Assembly: GCA_030636485.1 (NCBI GenBank)
Contig: DAOVWV010000102.1
Span: 1-6,357 of the forward strand
DNA: 6,357 bases
Direction of reading: 5' to 3'
Source of the DNA: Methyloprofundus sp.
Lineage (GTDB): Bacteria > Pseudomonadota > Gammaproteobacteria > Methylococcales > Methylomonadaceae
Within the stretch, counting starts at the first letter, position 1. Every line of letters starts with the position of its first letter. A program made the translations under genes and the position numbers. This document shows, piece after piece, positions 6,191 to 6,357 of this stretch. The notes under the pieces are model-generated. The model was not told the origin of the DNA. It was given only the letters and a program-made list of their open reading frames with translations, and did not search any database.

Positions 6191-6212
6191 GGGGAGTGGG
6201 TTCTTACTCCCT
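6191..6212 (+). terminator. Possible terminator hairpin after the nitrate transporter gene
   Basis: GGGAGT (6192-6197) pairs with ACTCCC (6206-6211), with an 8-base loop and one extra G-T pair at the base. It lies 26 bases after the stop codon. No T-run follows, so it may be a weak or Rho-assisted terminator, or only an mRNA-stabilising hairpin. Confidence 0.4.
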
Positions 6213-6235
6213 AAACAGATGCCATTTCAGCGCTC

Positions 6236-6254
6236 CCCCGTATCAAATACGGGG
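6236..6254. repeat. Perfect short hairpin, probably a dispersed palindromic repeat
   Basis: CCCCGTAT (6236-6243) and ATACGGGG (6247-6254) are perfect inverted repeats around CAA. From memory, CCCCG-N-ATCAA-type hairpins of this form recur between genes in many proteobacteria. Lying between two convergent genes, it may also contribute to bidirectional termination, although neither side has a T-run. Confidence 0.5.
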
Positions 6255-6302
6255 CAGGCTTGCTCTCAACAAAAACAACTCGCTCTCACCTAAAAAGTGA
6301 AA

Positions 6303-6357
6303 TTAATCATCATCCTTGCGTGGTTTCTTTTCGGGTATAGGCAGTAAAGGTATGTGA
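6303..6357 (-). CDS. 3' end of a convergent gene (partial, runs off the window)
   Basis: Read on the minus strand, the window edge opens into a frame ending ...HIPLLPIPEKKPRKDDD with TAA at 6305-6303. The charged Lys/Arg/Asp tail after a Pro-rich stretch looks like a natural C-terminus, and the convergent layout with hairpins between the two stops is reasonable. Only 17 whole codons are visible, so the family is not identifiable and the gene itself is uncertain. Confidence 0.4.
   Translation of the reverse strand, partial: HIPLLPIPEKKPRKDDD

Noticed and set aside
6285..6348. Small hydrophobic + strand peptide starting at GTG near the window end
   Set aside because: Only about 16 codons, no ribosome site, and the minus-strand reading of the same bases gives a more natural protein tail.
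1..6357. Mobile element, CRISPR array, tRNA or rRNA
   Set aside because: No transposase, integrase, regularly spaced repeat or RNA-gene-like segment was seen on either strand; the isolated hairpins do not amount to any of these.

Overview
The window is a moderately AT-rich stretch of a Gram-negative, most likely gammaproteobacterial, chromosome. Evidence for this is a signal peptide followed by a beta-barrel-like protein, sigma-54 (-24/-12) promoters with NtrC-type enhancer palindromes, and a PP2C-phosphatase/kinase next to a NarK/NasA nitrate porter, an arrangement also known beside nirBD-nasA in Pseudomonas (PA1782/PA1783). A methanotroph or related lineage is possible, but the sequence alone does not settle the genus.

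Layout, all complete genes on the + strand. 1-322 is AT-rich non-coding DNA with a REP-like stem-loop and a possible sigma-70 promoter. 323-1300 encodes an exported, probably outer-membrane protein of unknown function. 1301-1738 is a long intergenic region holding an NtrC-type site, a possible IHF site and a near-perfect sigma-54 promoter, all serving 1739-2551, a formate/nitrite-family (FNT) channel. This gene ends in a strong intrinsic terminator. 2603-2743 contains a large palindrome before 2744-4459, a fused PP2C phosphatase and Ser/Thr kinase with a C-terminal membrane anchor. 4460-4689 holds a second NtrC-type site, inside a 27-bp perfect dyad, and a second sigma-54 promoter driving 4690-6165, a NarK/NasA-type nitrate/nitrite MFS transporter with an unusual central insertion. 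The last ~190 bases hold two hairpins and probably the 3' end of a convergent minus-strand gene.

The unifying reading is a nitrogen-limitation-controlled nitrate/nitrite uptake locus. Both transporters have their own NtrC/sigma-54 control region, and the two -24/-12 elements are 15/18 identical. A membrane-tethered phosphatase-kinase lies between them and may adjust uptake or assimilation after translation. No nitrate or nitrite reductase gene is in the window. The transporter families and the promoter architecture are well supported; the substrate of the FNT channel and the target of the kinase are inference.
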